Source: Nitrosopumilaceae archaeon (GTDB lineage Archaea > Thermoproteota > Nitrososphaeria > Nitrososphaerales > Nitrosopumilaceae). Taken from it: 7,259 nt of DNA. The translations under genes were made by a program, and so were the position numbers. The notes beneath the pieces are model-generated. The model was not told the DNA's origin. It worked only from the letters and a program-made list of their open reading frames with translations, and did not search any database. This document shows positions 5,357 to 7,259 of this stretch, piece by piece (position 1 is the stretch's first letter; each line of letters opens with the position of its first letter). Location: NCBI GenBank assembly GCA_007571225.1, contig RKRU01000087.1, positions 1-7,259 on the forward strand. The letters are read 5' to 3'.

Positions 5357-5833
5357 CTAGTCATCTGATATCAGTTTCTCATAATATTCCCTAGTAGTCT
5401 GATTTGATATTGTCCTGTTTTTTCCCTTCTGGTAACACTGTTTCCATGGTGTGTCAAAGTCACTTCCATCATGGTGCGTAATCTGTGAAAGATAGTATCC
5501 ACAGTATTTGCCATAGTGCTGAAAGACGCCATCAATTATATCCGACTCATGCTTGTCAAATGGTACAGCAGGGTTGTATCGTACACGTTCTATTATCCTG
5601 CTGCCCCATCTCTTGAATTCGTTCCATATTGTAGGGATTACAGGTCCATGATCCCAAGCCTCAACACTATCCTCTATCAGCGGTTTGCCGTGTATGGCCA
5701 GCATATATCCATGTGATATGTAAGTGAGTTTCATTACCTGTAGATTAGTCTTGGTATACCCGCTACACTCTACAAAATAATTTGCAACATCAAGTGCAGG
5801 CCTCATACAACGGTCGTTAAAGGTTACCGCCAT
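5357..5833 (-). CDS. Panacea-domain (DUF4065, SocA-like antitoxin) protein
   Basis: A 158-residue protein that is essentially one Panacea domain. Recognisable features: ALDVANYF (13-20), then LQVMKLTYISHGYMLAIHGK (31-50), the family's lqKLlYyaqgw-la--g-pL pattern, then EAWDHGPVIPTIWNEFKRWG (58-77) and a C-terminal region with LSQITH (115-120) and W130. Panacea domains occur in antitoxins that neutralise unrelated toxins encoded beside them, and in SocA, a proteolysis adaptor. Here no toxin gene is evident: the upstream neighbour is a transporter and the downstream 500 bp are non-coding. It may be an orphan antitoxin, have an unrecognised tiny toxin partner, or serve another purpose. No DNA-binding domain is fused. 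Start: TTATAA abuts the ATG at 5833, so the ATG at 5806 (MRPALDVANYF, 149 residues) is likely the true start. By eye it is more AT-rich than ABCE1, compatible with transfer. Confidence 0.85.
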   Translation of the reverse strand: MAVTFNDRCMRPALDVANYFVECSGYTKTNLQVMKLTYISHGYMLAIHGKPLIEDSVEAWDHGPVIPTIWNEFKRWGSRIIERVRYNPAVPFDKHESDIIDGVFQHYGKYCGYYLSQITHHDGSDFDTPWKQCYQKGKNRTISNQTTREYYEKLISDD

Positions 5834-5839
5834 TTATAA
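5834..5839 (-). promoter_or_regulatory. Candidate TATA box of the Panacea gene
   Basis: TTATAA on the minus strand directly precedes the ATG at 5833, too close for that start on a transcript begun here. It is 31-33 bp before the in-frame ATG at 5806, matching the spacing of the other promoters in the window. Confidence 0.45.
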
Positions 5840-5846
5840 GCACCCT

Positions 5847-5953
5847 GTAGATGTCTGGGTCCCACACCAATTGTGTCTGGGAGGGATTCTCAGCGGCCAA
5901 ATCAGCGCAGTAACATCCAGTAGCTGTCTAGGTCCCCCCACACCAATTGCGTC
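5847..5953. repeat. Imperfect direct repeat pair upstream of the Panacea gene
   Basis: Copy A (5847-5877) and copy B (5920-5953) share GTAG-TGTCT-GGTCCC and CACACCAATTG-GTC. They differ at three bases, and B has three extra C. Start-to-start spacing is 73 bp. Both contain the palindromic core CAATTG. TGTCTRGG occurs three times (5852, 5874, 5925). The pair lies between the transporter stop and the Panacea promoter, where operators for the Panacea gene would be expected. Confidence 0.8.
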
Positions 5954-5977
5954 CTTGCAGATACAGATACAACCAGA

Positions 5978-7102
5978 CTAAGAGGCCCCCTTCGGCCTAG
6001 ACACAGTCATGTCGGGTATTCTAGTTGCCACTGCAAATGCCGCTGCAATCATTATTACTGCAAAGTACATCACTGCAACATAATCATACACAAATGCAAT
6101 GGCCCCTGCTGCTAGTGGGCCTACGACTGTGGCAATCGATATGGTGCTGCTGAATATGCCGGTGCTCGTTGATTTGGGATTGTTCTCCATAAGGTGAAAG
6201 CTTCCGCCTATGTACAGAAACGCCCACGTAAACCCCACAAGGGCCATAAACGGCATGGTCTGCCACCACTCCTCTACTACCGACAGCCCTACAAAGACAA
6301 ATGCAGTCATCCCTATTCCGATCTTGAACTTTGTTACATTTGAGATGTGTATGCGAGCGGCCATTATGTTCATAATTACAAACGCAGTCAGTGTATTTGC
6401 CACGTACACTATGGATATGTGCCAGAGTTCGGCGCCCAACTGCTCCATTAGGATCAGCGGTAGGATGGTCCATACTGATACTGCCCCTAGGTGTCTTAGG
6501 AGCAGCGACAAAAAGAGTATTTTGTTCTTTGATATGACTCTCTTTGTGGTACCGGGGGCGACCTCTTTTTGCGGCTTTGTATCTGGCAGCCATAGGGAGC
6601 TTACTAGCCCAGCTGCGAACATTCCGGCACTGACTAAAAATATGAGGTCCGTGTCGTTTGTAATGCCTGCTGCCATAGTCCCTGCAAACCACCCTAGTGC
6701 GTGAAACGAGACTACTGATGCTACCTTCCGTTTCTGGCCCCCTGCTTCGTACGAATAGGCCAGCATTGCGGGAATCATCATGCCAGTTGCCACTCCGCCT
6801 GCTATCCTGGCCAGCAGTAAGAGAAGCGCGTCGTCTGCGAGATAGTGCAACGCAAATACGATTGTACACACCACAAATCCATATCGTATGAATGGGAGCC
6901 TCTTTCCGTGCCTGTCTGATGCCCGTCCAAAATATACCTCCGCTGCTATCTGGGCCAGACTGAATGACGCCACAATGATGCCGATCTCAAATACTGTCTC
7001 CGTGACGTCCCTTGCTATTATGGGCATGAAGACGAATATTATCGACAGGCCTGCATGCTGAAAAAAGGTCGTAATTCTGATGTGGTTGTCGATCTTGGGC
7101 AT
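5978..7102 (-). CDS. Major facilitator superfamily transporter, substrate unknown
   Basis: A 374-residue polytopic membrane protein with about twelve hydrophobic segments in two halves, split by a polar loop at about 172-193. The signature loop between helices 2 and 3, GRASDRHGKR (59-68), is the MFS motif A with its aspartate and arginines. GGVATGMMIPAMLAY (102-116) fits the fourth helix, where drug/proton antiporters and related carriers have glycine-rich motifs. It probably exports or imports a small molecule using an ion gradient; the sequence does not show which. The short length is usual for compact archaeal MFS proteins. Start: ATG at 7102 with TTTTATA 30 bp upstream on the minus strand. 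A GGAGG also lies 7 bp before the ATG, but it would fall outside a leaderless mRNA. It is followed 144 bp later by the Panacea gene, which seems to have its own promoter. Confidence 0.92.
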   Translation of the reverse strand: MPKIDNHIRITTFFQHAGLSIIFVFMPIIARDVTETVFEIGIIVASFSLAQIAAEVYFGRASDRHGKRLPFIRYGFVVCTIVFALHYLADDALLLLLARIAGGVATGMMIPAMLAYSYEAGGQKRKVASVVSFHALGWFAGTMAAGITNDTDLIFLVSAGMFAAGLVSSLWLPDTKPQKEVAPGTTKRVISKNKILFLSLLLRHLGAVSVWTILPLILMEQLGAELWHISIVYVANTLTAFVIMNIMAARIHISNVTKFKIGIGMTAFVFVGLSVVEEWWQTMPFMALVGFTWAFLYIGGSFHLMENNPKSTSTGIFSSTISIATVVGPLAAGAIAFVYDYVAVMYFAVIMIAAAFAVATRIPDMTVSRPKGAS

Positions 7103-7259
7103 ATGCGCGCCTCCAAGCCTTCCCGTATAAAACAGTGGGCAGTTGTGAAGTTTGTTGCATAACCCTGCCTGACATGGACTTGGTTGCAGGCTCAGCCAAG
7201 AAATGCTAGGTTGGAGCTGCCGAAACCTTTATTGATCACTATTGTAGAACAAGGTTGGT
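7103..7259. other. Right-edge intergenic sequence
   Basis: This holds the transporter promoter; beyond about 7135 I see no gene, tRNA or repeat. A short plus-strand frame from ATG 7174 stops after 11 codons. The neighbouring gene, if any, begins outside the window. Confidence 0.5.
7126..7132 (-). promoter_or_regulatory. TATA box of the MFS transporter
   Basis: On the minus strand TTTTATA has its 5' end at 7132, 30 bp before the ATG at 7102. This suits a leaderless transcript beginning at or near the ATG. The plus-strand reading (TATAAAA) leads into no gene in the window, so the minus-strand use is preferred. Confidence 0.65.

Noticed and set aside
5516..5716. 66-codon plus-strand frame as toxin partner of the Panacea gene
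   Set aside because: It is entirely antisense to the Panacea coding sequence, with no promoter or recognisable toxin feature.
6084..6869. 261-codon minus-strand frame
   Set aside because: It is an out-of-frame reading within the transporter gene; the other frame gives the membrane helices and MFS motif A.
7109..7113. Shine-Dalgarno GGAGG for the transporter
   Set aside because: The TATA box 30 bp upstream of the ATG implies that transcription starts at or near the ATG, leaving GGAGG outside the mRNA; it is probably coincidental.
6987..7199. 70-codon minus-strand frame starting upstream of the transporter
   Set aside because: It needs a TTG start, overlaps the transporter out of frame and spans its promoter.

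Overview
The window is archaeal and most likely thaumarchaeal (Nitrososphaeria, the ammonia-oxidising archaea). The main evidence is a full-length ABCE1/Rli1 ribosome-recycling ATPase next to an archaeal Trm5-type tRNA methyltransferase. The promoters agree: several genes have an archaeal TATA box 29-32 bp before the start codon and no usable Shine-Dalgarno leader, the pattern of leaderless transcripts. By eye the base composition is moderate, richer in GC than the marine Nitrosopumilus genomes I know. I cannot name a genus.

Layout, left to right. Bases 1-1340 (minus strand, running off the left edge) hold the N-terminal 446 codons of a beta-class (Mod/type III-like) DNA methyltransferase. 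Bases 1341-1695 are a divergent intergenic region with an 11-bp tandem repeat at the methyltransferase promoter, a strong hairpin and the ABCE1 promoter. ABCE1 (1696-3489, plus) and a Trm5-like enzyme (3729-4601, plus) are translation and tRNA housekeeping genes, separated by about 240 bp. The Trm5-like gene converges on a small two-helix membrane protein (4598-4834, minus), and the two stop codons overlap in one CTAG. Bases 4835-5356 are a repeat-rich, apparently non-coding stretch. A Panacea (DUF4065, SocA-like antitoxin) gene follows (5357-5833, minus), then a 144-bp spacer with a second pair of direct repeats, and a major facilitator superfamily transporter (5978-7102, minus). The last 157 bp hold its promoter and nothing else I recognise.

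Functionally the window mixes a core translation block (ABCE1, Trm5-like, membrane protein, probably also the transporter) with likely accessory genes: a DNA methyltransferase that probably belongs to a restriction or defence locus outside the window, and an apparently orphan Panacea antitoxin between two repeat clusters. The best candidates for something undescribed are (a) the roughly 330-bp repeat element at 4911-5236, with inverted ends and an internal 35-bp direct repeat, beside the orphan Panacea gene, and (b) a possible structured RNA at about 1466-1607. Neither is proven. The TATA spacing also suggests that three genes have been given starts that are too early.
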